Positions 52,298-61,716 of a stretch of DNA of 64,000 bases are shown in pieces. The number at the start of each line of letters is the position of its first letter. The first letter of the stretch is position 1. A program made the position numbers and the translations under genes. Where the stretch lies: NCBI GenBank assembly GCA_016721245.1, contig JADKIQ010000004.1, forward strand, positions 248,001 through 312,000, written 5' to 3'. The notes beneath the pieces were generated by a model. The model was given only the letters and a program-made list of their open reading frames with translations, ran no database searches and was not told the origin of the DNA. Source of the DNA: Sphingobacteriales bacterium. GTDB lineage: Bacteria; Bacteroidota; Bacteroidia; Chitinophagales; JADIYW01.

Positions 52298-52726
52298 ATG
52301 TCGTTAGAATTTACAGATGCCACCATAAATGATGCAGATGCATTGCTCTCACTGATACATCAGCTGGAACATTTTATCCCCAAGGAAACGTTGTTAAACA
52401 ATCTTAAAAGAAATACGGAAGATAAAAATTATCGCATATTTGTTGCAAAGCTGAATAATCAGGTAATTGCATTTGCTGAACTTTGTTTTACACAATTTAT
52501 TCACGAACCAAATCCTAGGGCGCGTTTGACTTCTTTTTGTGTGGATGCAGCATTCAGAAATAAAAAAATCGGTGCTGCTTTTATAGCGTTTATTGAAGAT
52601 TTCTGCAGAAGTCAAAATTATCTCAGAATCGAACTGACCAGTAAAATTCACCGGACAGATGCGCACCGCTTTTATGAAAACAATGGTTATTCTTATGCTT
52701 CCAAACGATTTTATAAAGAATTGTAA
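52298..52726 (+). CDS. GNAT-family N-acetyltransferase
   Basis: 142 aa. The GNAT fold is recognisable: ATINDADALLSLIHQLEHF near the start, VIAFAELCFTQFIHEPNPRA, then the acetyl-CoA-binding strand-loop-helix RLTSFCVDAAFRNKKIGAAF, and ELTSKIHRTDAHRFYENNGY at the C-terminus. The acceptor molecule is unknown. The start ATG at 52298 follows AAAAAGGCAGG. The stop codon overlaps the next gene's ATG by one base (TAATG), so translation is coupled. Confidence 0.9.
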   Translation: MSLEFTDATINDADALLSLIHQLEHFIPKETLLNNLKRNTEDKNYRIFVAKLNNQVIAFAELCFTQFIHEPNPRARLTSFCVDAAFRNKKIGAAFIAFIEDFCRSQNYLRIELTSKIHRTDAHRFYENNGYSYASKRFYKEL

Positions 52727-53478
52727 TGCATCTTATACAAACACTGTTTCATTTTTTTACGGATAATTTTCCTTCCTTAAAATTAATAAGCTGCTTGTTT
52801 CCGGTTTCCATCTGCTGGAGTTTTTTAGCTTTATACATAGCAGGTTTTTGCAAAAGAAATTTATCTTGGAAAACAGGGTATACCCGCAAGTTATTTCATT
52901 TCTTTATTTTTATCAGTGCTTATTTTTATCAGAGATATCTGGGATTGCCGGGTGTGTTTATTTTAGGATGGTCTGTAACTATTGTACTGGCGTATGCCTG
53001 CTTTAAAAGTGACGGGAACTTGTTTTATGAGGCATTAGCCCGCGAGAAAGATGCCCCGCATCGGACGAAGTATATTATATTTTCCTACCTGGCTACTTTC
53101 TTTGGAGGAGTATTATCTAATCTGTTGTTTGGTCCGTTTGCTATTTTTGGATATGCTGTAACCGGCATTGCAGATGCTTTTGCAGAACCTGTCGGAACCA
53201 AATTTGGAAAGCATCCATATCGTGTTTATAGTTTTCACAGAAATAAAATATCATACAGAAGTTTAGAAGGCAGTCTTGCTGTTTTTGTAAGTTCTTATTT
53301 GATTTATTTTCTTGCCATTTATTTTACACAAACCATTTTCCCTTCTACTTATGTTGTTGTTTTTGTAATGGCGCTTATCTGTACAGGAGTAGAAGCTATT
53401 TCGCCCAGTGGCTTTGATAATATGCTTTTACAGATTGCAGCAAGTTGTCTGGCAGCAATAGGAATGTGGGCGTATTAA
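52726..53478 (+). CDS. Dolichol/phytol kinase-like CTP-transferase superfamily membrane protein
   Basis: 250 aa with about seven membrane segments. The RKLFHFFIFISAYFYQR segment and GYAVTGIADAFAEPVGTKFG, followed by YRSLEGSLAVFVSSYLIYFL, match the polyprenol (dolichol, phytol) kinase and phosphatidate cytidylyltransferase superfamily; the GTKFGKH and RSLEGSLAVF parts are the catalytic core. It might phosphorylate an isoprenoid or other lipid alcohol. Its start overlaps the acetyltransferase stop. An isoprenoid link to the catabolic island nearby is only a suggestion. Confidence 0.82.
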   Translation: MHLIQTLFHFFTDNFPSLKLISCLFPVSICWSFLALYIAGFCKRNLSWKTGYTRKLFHFFIFISAYFYQRYLGLPGVFILGWSVTIVLAYACFKSDGNLFYEALAREKDAPHRTKYIIFSYLATFFGGVLSNLLFGPFAIFGYAVTGIADAFAEPVGTKFGKHPYRVYSFHRNKISYRSLEGSLAVFVSSYLIYFLAIYFTQTIFPSTYVVVFVMALICTGVEAISPSGFDNMLLQIAASCLAAIGMWAY

Positions 53479-53504
53479 CGAAATAACTTTCTCTATAAAT
53501 AAAA

Positions 53505-53533
53505 AAAAGCTACCTTTTAGCAAGATAGCTTTT
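53505..53533. terminator. Bidirectional terminator between convergent genes
   Basis: AAAAGCTA (53505-53512) pairs with TAGCTTTT (53526-53533), with A-rich sequence on the left and T-rich on the right, between the lipid kinase-like gene and the thioredoxin-like gene. Confidence 0.75.
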
Positions 53534-53552
53534 AAATATTATCAATGTTGAA

Positions 53553-54991
53553 TTACTGTTTATTTTTGTCTTTGGCTTCTAAGCCATCCATGAATTGAAT
53601 AAATCCTACGAGATTATCAACAGGCATATTCTTGGCAATAATTTTATAGTCTTGTGTAATTACGAATACTTTGGGTGTAGCAATAATATCATATTCTTTT
53701 CTGAAAGCACTTACGCCTCGCATGTCTGCACAGGTTATCCATTGAGATGAACAGTTTTTTGCAGTAAACGCTCTGAAAGAACTATCTGTTTGTTCTGTAG
53801 ATACAGCAAATACACGAACACCAAGTGCCTGCAGAGAATCTGTATATAATTTTTTCAATACCGGAATTTCGTGCTGACAGTGACTACAGTCTGAATTCCA
53901 GAATACTAAAACGGTATATTTACTTTTGAAACATAATCATGAAAAACCTGCATTTTACCTGAAGAATCCTGTACAATAAAGTTTGGTGCAATTTTTCCAA
54001 TAAGCGTAGGTTTCACCGCTTCCACACGATCACGCAGTTCCGTCAAACTTTTTTCAGTTGCCCACCATGCTTCTCCACTCAGATAATATTTATCAGAGAG
54101 ATAAACATAAATAGCATCATGACCCATGATTTCACTTTTAGCATATTTCATAAATAATTCATTCAGGCAAAACTGGAACATGTCTTTATTTGCTCTGGAT
54201 TTAGCGATTACCATATCAATTGACTTAATAATGGAATCAGGCTGAGGAAAAGTGTAATTGTCAAAATACTTTAAAAGTTTTGACTGAAAAACAGGTGTTC
54301 TGATATAACCTGAATCCGCAAAATCAATATTGTCGAAATAATGTTTTTGGGTATAATGAAATGAATAAAAGGTGTCCACCAAGCTTCCGTTTGGGTTCTT
54401 TGGGCCTTCAGGGATTTCTATATCCAGCATCATGGTCAATAGTTTTGAATAAAATGTTGCAGGATATTTTTTAGTGATTTCTTTTCTGTGTGCTACTATT
54501 TTTTTAGATATTGCTTCAATATCTCCGGCTATTTTCTTGTATGCAGAATCTTTTTTATTCAATCCTTTCAGTTTCTTCTGTAAAGAATCGTTTTCCAACC
54601 CTAAAGGCATCATATAATTCATGTCTTCAAACATCTGTTTGTTCTCAACAGAGTTTTTTACAGTTACATTTTTAATAAAATTAAAAGTGTCTGTACTGAT
54701 GCTGAAACTGGTTTCTTTTATGATGAGGTCAAAAGAGCTGTAACGCATGGATGGAAATGCAACCAGATATACTCCTTCTGCAATATTTTTCTTTCCTTTT
54801 AGTACAGCGACACCTTTAGCATCGAAGTTGAGTGTGTCTTTCACAAATCGTTTATCTCCGAAATAAAATGCCAGAATGCCTATCTGGTTTTCCATTCCTT
54901 TTACGGTTAATGTAATATTGAAATTATTTTCCTGTGAAAAGGTGAGCGTAGTAAATAAAATAAGGCAAAACAGCGTACAATATTTCTTCAT
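53553..54991 (-). pseudogene. TlpA-like thioredoxin-fold secreted protein, one frameshift
   Basis: The 54991-53906 part has a signal peptide (MKKYCTLFCLILFTTLTFS), a DUF4369-like N-terminal region (NITLTVKGMENQIGILAFYF) and a long helical DUF5106-like region. It stops after HDYVSKVNIPF. Adding one base in the four-base run at 53924-53927 gives VSKSKYTVLVFWNSDCSHC, continuing to 53553 as a thioredoxin fold (ending KDKNKQ). The C-S-H-C redox motif lies in the joined region, so the break falls just before the catalytic centre. Whole length would be about 478 aa. These proteins act in periplasmic thiol reduction. A consensus error is quite possible. Confidence 0.85.
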
Positions 54992-55087
54992 AAATGATTG
55001 TTTCAGATAAGGTTTACAAAATTCGTTCCGAAATTAAGGATTCAGGCATAATTTCTTGTCTAAATGTTTGTTAATTTCTTGATAATT

Positions 55088-55121
55088 AGCAGAATGCTTT
55101 ACCTGATTAAAATATTCTGCT
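55088..55121 (+). promoter_or_regulatory. Inverted repeat in the crcB leader/promoter region
   Basis: AGCAGAAT (55088-55095) and ATTCTGCT (55114-55121) face each other across 18 bases, followed by TTTTTTA. It could be an operator, weak terminator or attenuator before crcB. It does not look like the fluoride riboswitch. Confidence 0.4.
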
Positions 55122-55144
55122 GATTTTTTATAATTTAGTTGCGG

Positions 55145-55519
55145 ATGAAGTATATATACATTTTAGCTGGTGGTGCTATAGGCAGCTTGATTCGATATTG
55201 GGTTTCAGAGTTGGTGTCCAGTAAATATCCAACTGCATTTCCGACAGGTATTTTCTTCGTCAATATTACAGGAGCATTCATCATTGGGTTATTGTTTGGT
55301 CTATTCACCGTAAACGGACAGTTGGATGACAAACTCAGGTTTTTGTTGTTTGTCGGATTTTTAGGAGGTTTCACTACGTTTTCTTCTTTTGCGCTGGAAA
55401 ACATGAGATTACTCAAAGATGGTTTTATTTTTACCTCTCTGCTTTATATTGTATTAACGAATATAATTGGGATTGGGTTGGCTTTTACCGGTTATTTTCT
55501 CGGGTTGAAATTAAAATAA
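55145..55519 (+). CDS. crcB: Fluoride channel CrcB/Fluc
   Basis: 124 aa from the ATG at 55145; a TTG two codons earlier is possible. Four membrane segments are visible. Family signatures are AGGAIGSLIRYWVS, FPTGIFFVNITGAFIIG, and GFLGGFTTFSSFALENMRLL with the TTFS Phe/Ser ion pathway residues. The protein works as a dual-topology dimer that releases cytoplasmic fluoride. A fluoride riboswitch often precedes it elsewhere; none was recognised here. A TAATTTAG box (one mismatch to TAnnTTTG) lies six bases before the ATG. Confidence 0.93.
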   Translation: MKYIYILAGGAIGSLIRYWVSELVSSKYPTAFPTGIFFVNITGAFIIGLLFGLFTVNGQLDDKLRFLLFVGFLGGFTTFSSFALENMRLLKDGFIFTSLLYIVLTNIIGIGLAFTGYFLGLKLK

Positions 55520-55547
55520 AAAAGGTCCGGAAATTTCCAGACCTTTT
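55520..55547. terminator. Bidirectional terminator after crcB
   Basis: AAAAGGTC (55520-55527) pairs with GACCTTTT (55540-55547), with an additional inner GGAAA/TTTCC stem. It serves crcB and the convergent gene at 55565. Confidence 0.85.
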
Positions 55548-55564
55548 AATGAAATATTTATTTG

Positions 55565-56374
55565 TTACTGAAACTGAAAATCAGCATCCGTTAAGTTTAC
55601 ACCTAATTTCAAACTCTTAAATTCATAAATTTCGTAGATACCTTTTTCATCTTCCATTTTGTGGTAGATAGGTAAGTAGTTGGTTTTATCAATATACAAT
55701 GTAGTTTTCTTAGCATATGAAGACGGGATTTTGATTACCTGACCTGGTTTTACTTCATCACCGATATCATTTAATTCTTTGATTTTGTATTCAGAAATAG
55801 CCAGTTTTTTCCCGATTGCCCAAACAGACGTTTCACCTGCAGCTACTGTATAGTTGATGATCTTGTAATCTGCATCGTTGATTTCAATTTTCCAGCAGTC
55901 TTTGCCATCGTAGTTTACAGTACCTAATATTTTTACATAAGAAGATAAATCTTCCCCTTTACGTTGAGCCATACTGGTTTCCAGAATCTTTTTAATTTGC
56001 GCAAAACCAGCTCTGGTGATAGGATTGTGAACTCCTTTCATTAATAAACTACTGGTTGGATTTAAGCTTAATTTTAAACCTTTTTTTACTCTTACTTCTT
56101 TAGAAACTGCACCTTCATAAATTAACTGTGCAGACTGTGGCAAGTTAGCTTTAGCGTATATTTTTATAGGACTAGCGATTACTTTAAATTCTACATCACT
56201 TTTGCTGAATTTTCCATCGTTCATGCGTTCCTGTGCATAAAAATGATAGGTCATAGTTTTGGCATTGCCCATAGCAGCCATTACTTTTGGAATTGTTTCC
56301 GTCACGCTTTGTGCGAAGGACAGGTTTGCCAGAAAAATAGCGGCAACAGCTAAAATACTTGTAACTTTCTTCAT
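55565..56374 (-). CDS. Secreted DUF1571 (LolA-like) protein with an internal LysM domain
   Basis: 269 aa. The signal peptide is MKKVTSILAVAAIFLANLSFA. The body resembles DUF1571, a lipoprotein-carrier-like beta-barrel: KTMTYHFYAQERMNDGKFSK, SPIKIYAKANLPQSAQLIYE, LLMKGVHNPITRAGFAQIKK, GKDCWKIEI and YIDKTNYLPIYHKMEDEKGI. Between the last two lies a LysM-like unit, residues about 178-226 (YTVAAGETSVWAIGKKL ... VKPGQVIKIPSSYA). LysM binds peptidoglycan-like glycans and is normally terminal; here it is inside the barrel sequence. It probably acts in the periplasm. The protein has no close functional neighbours. Confidence 0.75.
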   Translation of the reverse strand: MKKVTSILAVAAIFLANLSFAQSVTETIPKVMAAMGNAKTMTYHFYAQERMNDGKFSKSDVEFKVIASPIKIYAKANLPQSAQLIYEGAVSKEVRVKKGLKLSLNPTSSLLMKGVHNPITRAGFAQIKKILETSMAQRKGEDLSSYVKILGTVNYDGKDCWKIEINDADYKIINYTVAAGETSVWAIGKKLAISEYKIKELNDIGDEVKPGQVIKIPSSYAKKTTLYIDKTNYLPIYHKMEDEKGIYEIYEFKSLKLGVNLTDADFQFQ

Positions 56375-56441
56375 GCTTTTTTATTATTTATGACTAAAAA
56401 TAAGATGTTTTGTCGAGATTATGCAAAAACTCTGCCAATTT

Positions 56442-57788
56442 TTATGCAATTAGCTGAGAGAGTGCGTCTTTTATTTTTTTAAATGGAAATAAGGCAATGT
56501 TAGCCTCCATCATTTTTTCAATGTCCTCATTACAAAGATTGCCGATACTTCCCTCGTGAGTGTGATGTAACGTAGAAGGTTTATTATAATTACCGCTTTC
56601 TACGTCTTTGCCCACTTTTATATAAGCATCTCTGAACGGCATTCCTTCGTTCACCAGCTGATTCACCGTTTCCACCGTAAAAAGTAATTTATATTTATCG
56701 TCTTCGAGGATATCCGCTTTTACTTCTATGTGATGCAACATGATTTGCGTCATTTCGAGACAGGATTTAATCTCCTCAAAACTTTTTAAATAATCTTCTT
56801 TTATGATTTGTAAATCGCGGTGATAGCCCGATGGTAAATTAATTAATATCGAATTTATTTGTGCTGGCAGGTTTTGCAGTTTATTGCACTTTGCACGGAT
56901 GAGTTCCCATACATCCGGATTTTTTTTATGCGGCATAATGGAAGAACCTGTGGTCAATACATCCGGAAATGAAATGAAACCAAAATTCTGATTCATGTAT
57001 AAACAGGCATCCATTGCCAGTCTGGAAAGTGTTGCTGCAATATTGGAGATGGCAAATGCCACATTTTTTTCCATTTTCCCGCGATTCATTTGTGCATATA
57101 CCACATTATAATTCAACTCATCAAAGCCCAACAATTCAGTCGTTAGTTTTCTGTTTAAAGGAAAGGAACCGCCATATCCGGCACCCGAACCTAACGGATT
57201 TTTATTGGCTAATATAAAAGCAGCATATAAAATGCTGATATCATCTGTCAGGCTTTCCGCATAAGCACCAAACCATAAGCCAAAGCTATTTGGCATGGCA
57301 AGTTGAAGATGTGTATAGCCCGGCAGTAATTTATCTTTATGTGTATTGGATAATTGAATCAGTATGTCAAATACATTTTTGGTAAGATGAACGATTTCTT
57401 CAATTTCATTTCTGGTAAAAAGCTTCAAGTCCAGTAAAACCTGATCGTTTCGGCTTCTTCCGCTGTGTATTTTTTTTCCAAGGTCGCCGAGTTTTTTTGT
57501 TAGTCGTAATTCTATCTCGCTGTGAATGTCTTCACTGTCTTCTGCGATAGAAAAATTTCCGGTTTCAATAGTTTGATAAATATTCTTTAACTCAGACTGA
57601 ATAGGAGCGAGGTCTTCTTTTAAAAGCAATCCAACTTCAGCCAGCATTTTTGTGTGTGCCAGCGAGCCCAGTACATCAAACTTTGCCAGTAATACATCCA
57701 GATTTCTGTCGTTTCCAACAGTAAACTGTTCGACTTTTTCAGCAAGATTATTTTCCTGTATATCTCCTTTCTGCCAGAGTTTTTTCAC
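56442..57788 (-). CDS. argH: Argininosuccinate lyase
   Basis: 448 aa, the normal length. It cleaves argininosuccinate to arginine and fumarate, the last step of arginine synthesis. The fumarase/aspartase-superfamily signature is TGSSIMPHKKNPDVWELIRA, whose flexible Ser loop holds the catalytic Ser. Other marks are SEDIHSEIELRLTKKLGDLG, KIHSGRSRNDQVLLDLKLF and PGYTHLQLAMPNSFG. Two bases separate its start from the stop of the PPK2 gene upstream, so co-transcription is likely. Other arginine genes (argB and a deacetylase) lie further upstream at 62688-64000. Confidence 0.95.
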   Translation of the reverse strand: MKKLWQKGDIQENNLAEKVEQFTVGNDRNLDVLLAKFDVLGSLAHTKMLAEVGLLLKEDLAPIQSELKNIYQTIETGNFSIAEDSEDIHSEIELRLTKKLGDLGKKIHSGRSRNDQVLLDLKLFTRNEIEEIVHLTKNVFDILIQLSNTHKDKLLPGYTHLQLAMPNSFGLWFGAYAESLTDDISILYAAFILANKNPLGSGAGYGGSFPLNRKLTTELLGFDELNYNVVYAQMNRGKMEKNVAFAISNIAATLSRLAMDACLYMNQNFGFISFPDVLTTGSSIMPHKKNPDVWELIRAKCNKLQNLPAQINSILINLPSGYHRDLQIIKEDYLKSFEEIKSCLEMTQIMLHHIEVKADILEDDKYKLLFTVETVNQLVNEGMPFRDAYIKVGKDVESGNYNKPSTLHHTHEGSIGNLCNEDIEKMMEANIALFPFKKIKDALSQLIA

Positions 57789-57790
57789 CG

Positions 57791-58549
57791 CTATTTTTTA
57801 ATGTTTGTAATCAATTTAGGATATTCCAGTTTCAGGTCTTTCAGTGCATCCCGTACTTTTTGCGCGATTAAAAATTCCTTATACCAGTTGTGGTCAGTTG
57901 GAATAACATGCCAAGGTGCAGCTTTACTGCAATTCTTAAACACATCTTCATAAGCATTGATATATTGTTTCCAGAGTTTTCGCTCTTCCCAGTCCTGATC
58001 TTTATGCTTCCACATTTTCTCCGGATTGGTTTTGCGTTCTTCCAGTCTTTCCAGTTGTGCTTCCTGCGATACGTGCATGTAAAATTTTAGTATTACGGTT
58101 CCGTTATGTGTCAGCAGTTTTTCAAAGTTGTTGATAGCATCAAATCGCTGTGAGACCGTTTTCTCATCTATCCATTTGTGTACCCGTTGAATGAGAACAT
58201 CTTCATAGTGTGAGCGATTAAAAATTGTTATCTCACCTTTTGCAGGAGCCACCTGATGTACCCGCCAGAGGAAATCATGTGCAAACTCTTCTTCTGTTGG
58301 CTTTTTAAAACTGTGTACTTTAATTCCGATTGGGTTTAATCCGCCAAAGACATTTTTGGTGACACCATCTTTTCCACTGGCATCCATTCCCTGCAAAATA
58401 ACCAGCATGCTTTTTTTGCCGGATGCAATTAGTACGTCCTGCAAAACTTTAATTTCATCAATTAAAAGCTTGGTTTTTGCTTTTGTTGCATCCTTGTCTG
58501 TGCCTTTTGGAGCACGTGTTGCAATTTTACTGAGTTTTATATCTGCCAT
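57791..58549 (-). CDS. PPK2-family polyphosphate:nucleotide phosphotransferase
   Basis: 252 aa. A P-loop-like motif, LQGMDASGKDGVTKNVFGGL, and the lid segment NRSHYEDVLIQRVHKWI define the PPK2 family; ERKLWKQYINAYEDVFKN and APWHVIPTDHNWYKEF are further marks. These enzymes transfer phosphate between polyphosphate and nucleotides (AMP, ADP or GDP); one-domain members of this length use AMP and/or ADP, and the class cannot be fixed by eye. It lies 20 bases after the HerA-like gene's stop codon and two bases before argH. Confidence 0.9.
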   Translation of the reverse strand: MADIKLSKIATRAPKGTDKDATKAKTKLLIDEIKVLQDVLIASGKKSMLVILQGMDASGKDGVTKNVFGGLNPIGIKVHSFKKPTEEEFAHDFLWRVHQVAPAKGEITIFNRSHYEDVLIQRVHKWIDEKTVSQRFDAINNFEKLLTHNGTVILKFYMHVSQEAQLERLEERKTNPEKMWKHKDQDWEERKLWKQYINAYEDVFKNCSKAAPWHVIPTDHNWYKEFLIAQKVRDALKDLKLEYPKLITNIKK

Positions 58550-58568
58550 GAAATTGAATTTAGATTAT

Positions 58569-60120
58569 TTATTTAAACATACCTTTCAATGCACCCAATA
58601 AACCGCGGGTAATGGTGGTAGTCGCTGTTCTTGCTATTTGTTTTGTTACGGAACTATTGATTACTTTTTCGAAAGTTGATTTCTCCACTCTGCCGGGTTT
58701 GCTGGTAACTTTTGCAGCCTTTGCTTCTGCTTTTGCCTGTTCCGCTTCCGCTTCCTGTTGCTGTAATTGTTCCATTTTAGCACTTAAAATTTCAAACGCA
58801 CTTTCCGGGTCAATGGTATCTTTGTATTTTCTGTATAAATTGGATTTCTGAATCAGTGTTTTCATTTCTTCTTCATTCAGAATATCCATACGCGATTGCG
58901 GCGGCGTCATCATGGAATGAACAAGAGGTGTTGGAATTCCTTTTTCATTCAATGCGGTAACAAATGCCTCACCAATACCTAATTGTGTAATCAAATCTTC
59001 TACCTGATAGAAGGCTGTTTCCGGATAATTTTGCGCTACCAGTTTGATAGCCTGTCTGTCTTTTGCTGTAAATGCACGTAAGGCATGCTGTACTTTTAAA
59101 CCCAATTGTGCCAGAATGCTTTCCGGGATGTCATTCGGATTTTGTGTACAGAAAAAGATACCCACTCCTTTGGAGCGAATCAGTTTGATGATGGATTCCA
59201 GCTGGTCTTTCAGCGCTTTGGTAGCGCTGTCAAAAATCAAGTGTGCTTCATCTAAAAAGATGATTAATTCCGGCTGTTCCACATCACCGCGTTCCGGAAA
59301 TTTAGCATACACTTCAGCCAATAAACTCAACATGAACGTTGAAAATAATTTAGGTTTATCCTGTATATCTGTCAGGCGAACAATATTGATATATCCGTAT
59401 CCGTTTTCATCTTTACGCAATAAATCATTCACATTAAAAGAAGTTTCGCCGAAGAATAAATCAGCACCCTGCTGTTCCAGTTCCACCACTTTGCGCAAAA
59501 TAGTACCCACCGTTGCAGGGCTTACGGCTCCGTATTCTTTTTCAAAGGTATCTTTGCCTTCGTTGGTCAGGAATTGCAATACTTTTTTAAAAATCGGGTA
59601 AATCAACCAGTCCGAAGTTCTGGTCATCACAGAATTTAAACACCATAGCAACCACACCTTCCTGTGTATCGTTCAAGTCTAATATTTTTGATATCAGCAC
59701 CGGACCAAACTCCGTAACGGTTGCTCGTAATCTTACGCCATCCTGTGAGGAAATAGACATAAGTTCTACCGGATATGCCTTGGGGTTCCAGGTATTACCG
59801 ATGGCTGTCACGCGGTCCGTTATCTTTTGGTTGGAAACGCCGGGTTCTGCAATACCGGAAAAGTCTCCTTTAATATCCATCATTAATACAGAAACGCCAT
59901 TTTCAGATAATTTTTCCGAAAGCGTCTGAATAGTTTTTGTCTTTCCTGTTCCTGTTGCACCGGCAATTAATCCGTGACGGTTTAAGGTTTTTAAAGGAAT
60001 CTTTATTTGAGCATTTGATACAGACTTTGCATCTAACATAGCGCCGCCTACAATGATAGATGGACCGCTAAAGGTATAACCTTGCTGAATTGTTTGAACG
60101 AATTGTTCCTGATTTGCCAT
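58569..60120 (-). pseudogene. HerA-like ATPase (DUF853/YjgR type), one frameshift
   Basis: The N-terminal part (60120 to 59587) has Walker A GLIAGATGTGKTKTIQTL and MDIKGDFSGIAEPG, ending at DLPDF before a TAA. Removing one base from the run of five As on the plus strand (59589-59593) gives DLPDFKKVLQFLTNEG, continuing to 58569. The second part contains Walker B ELIIFLDEAHLIFDSA, SKGVGIFFCTQNPNDIPESI, an Arg-containing RAFTAKDRQAIKL, and a Glu/Ala-rich coiled-coil before the basic C-terminal GLLGALKGMFK. Whole length would be about 516 aa. Family members are hexameric DNA-pumping type ATPases, but YjgR's role is unknown. The intact halves suggest a consensus error or a recent mutation. Confidence 0.87.
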
Positions 60121-60183
60121 AAAAAAAGTTTATAATCGATAAAAATAAGGATTTGTATTTATTTAGTTAAAACATAGTTGTTT

Positions 60184-61572
60184 TTATAATTCAAAAACCT
60201 CACCCAGTGAAGGAATTTCCACGGATTTATACTGTTTCTCCAAAAGAGCTGCTTTATAAGCTTCTTGTTTTTTAATTTCACCATGCACCAGAAAAATTTT
60301 CTTCAATTTATCCGGTTGCTGATTGGCGATAAACTGCAATAACTCCGGCTGATCGGCATGCGCACTCATGCTGCTCATCACTTCAACACTTGCCCGTACT
60401 TTTATTTCCTGATGAAAGATATTTACGGATTCCGGTTTGTCAACGAGTTTTTGTCCCAATGTGCCTTGTGCGCAGTAACCCACGATAAGCACTGTATTTT
60501 GGGGTTTATCCAGCTGATGGAAAAGATGGTGCTTTACGCGGCCTGCATTTGCCATTCCGGAGGCAGCGATGATAATACAAGGCTCGGTAGAGGTATTTAG
60601 TGCCTTCGACTGATTGGCGTCTTTCACATAATGCATGTTATTCCAGCCAAATGGGTTTTCATCTTTTTGCATATACTCGTGAATTTCATCATCGAAACAT
60701 TCCGGATGTATCACAAATATTTCGGTGGCATTCATGGCCAGAGGACTGTCGACATATACATTTATATTTTGCAATTTACCTGAGGTATACATTTTGTCCA
60801 GCCGGTATAAAATTTCCTGAGTACGACCGATACTGAAGGCAGGTATAATTAGTTTGCCGCCTTTTGAAACGCAGGTATCGTAAATGATTTTCAGAAAATG
60901 CTCATCGCTTTCCGGTGTTTCCTCATGTGTTTTTCCGCCATAAGTGGATTCACAGATAAAATAATCCAAAGCAGGCATAGGAGCCGGGTCGTTCAGGATA
61001 GGACGATTGTATCTGCCGATATCACCTGAAAAGCCAAGTACAGTTTCTTTACCATTTTCTTTAATTTTTAAAGCAACGGTGGCACTTCCTAAAATATGTC
61101 CGGCATCAGAGAATAAAACTTCAATGCTATCATTTACGGAAAACCAGTTGTCATATTCTGTACACACAAAATGCTTCAGGCAGTTTTTTGCATCGATTTG
61201 CGTGTATAACGGCTTTTGAGGTTTCTTAAACTTGCGTGTTTCATATTCCGCATCGCTTTCCTGAATTTTAGCACTGTCTAAGAGCATGATGGCCGATAAA
61301 TCGCGTGTGGCAGACGTGCAGTAGATTTTACCGCGAAATCCGTCTTTTACCAGTTTTGGAATTCTGCCGCAATGGTCTATATGAGCATGCGACAATATTA
61401 ATACATCAATTTCGGATGGATTGAAAAACCACTGGCTGTTAAAATCTTCCAGTTCGTCTTCGTGTCCCTGATATAAACCGCAATCGAGTAGTACTTTAAA
61501 GTTGTTTTCTAAGGTGAGCAGGTGACAACTGCCTGTAACCGTTTGTGCAGCGCCGCAAATTTGTAGTTTCAT
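60184..61572 (-). CDS. Metallo-beta-lactamase/beta-CASP RNA-processing-type hydrolase
   Basis: 462 aa. The metal-binding motif H-x-H-x-D-H is in LILSHAHIDHCGRIPKLV; LDCGLYQGHEDE precedes it. Then GHILGSATVALKIKENGKET, FICESTYGGKTHEETPESDE and the beta-CASP segment IIPAFSIGRTQEILYRLDKM follow. IIAASGMANAGRVKHHL and the C-terminal VMSSMSAHADQPELLQF are the RMMBL region. Homologues include the CPSF73/Ysh1 endonucleases and archaeal or bacterial exo/endonucleases, so RNA cleavage in the cytoplasm is likely. It lies 63 bases upstream of the HerA-like gene on the same strand. Confidence 0.9.
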   Translation of the reverse strand: MKLQICGAAQTVTGSCHLLTLENNFKVLLDCGLYQGHEDELEDFNSQWFFNPSEIDVLILSHAHIDHCGRIPKLVKDGFRGKIYCTSATRDLSAIMLLDSAKIQESDAEYETRKFKKPQKPLYTQIDAKNCLKHFVCTEYDNWFSVNDSIEVLFSDAGHILGSATVALKIKENGKETVLGFSGDIGRYNRPILNDPAPMPALDYFICESTYGGKTHEETPESDEHFLKIIYDTCVSKGGKLIIPAFSIGRTQEILYRLDKMYTSGKLQNINVYVDSPLAMNATEIFVIHPECFDDEIHEYMQKDENPFGWNNMHYVKDANQSKALNTSTEPCIIIAASGMANAGRVKHHLFHQLDKPQNTVLIVGYCAQGTLGQKLVDKPESVNIFHQEIKVRASVEVMSSMSAHADQPELLQFIANQQPDKLKKIFLVHGEIKKQEAYKAALLEKQYKSVEIPSLGEVFEL

Positions 61573-61690
61573 ATTTTAGTTGTAAGTGATAAGTAGTAAG
61601 TATTAAGTAATAATTCGAAAGTTACTGATTATTTCATTCAATTTAGAAAAAATAACGATAGAACTGTTAACCATAAGACACTAACTTTTA

Positions 61691-61698
61691 TATCTTTG
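61691..61698 (+). promoter_or_regulatory. TAnnTTTG box (TATCTTTG) before a small helical protein gene
   Basis: TATCTTTG matches the Bacteroidota -7 element and lies 18 bases before the ATG at 61717. No clear TTG at standard distance. Confidence 0.45.
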
Positions 61699-61716
61699 TT
61701 TAATAAAAATAAAACC

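Noticed and set aside
55081..55144. Fluoride riboswitch before crcB
   Set aside because: Neither the conserved pseudoknot sequence nor the typical GC-rich stems are seen; only a short inverted repeat is present.
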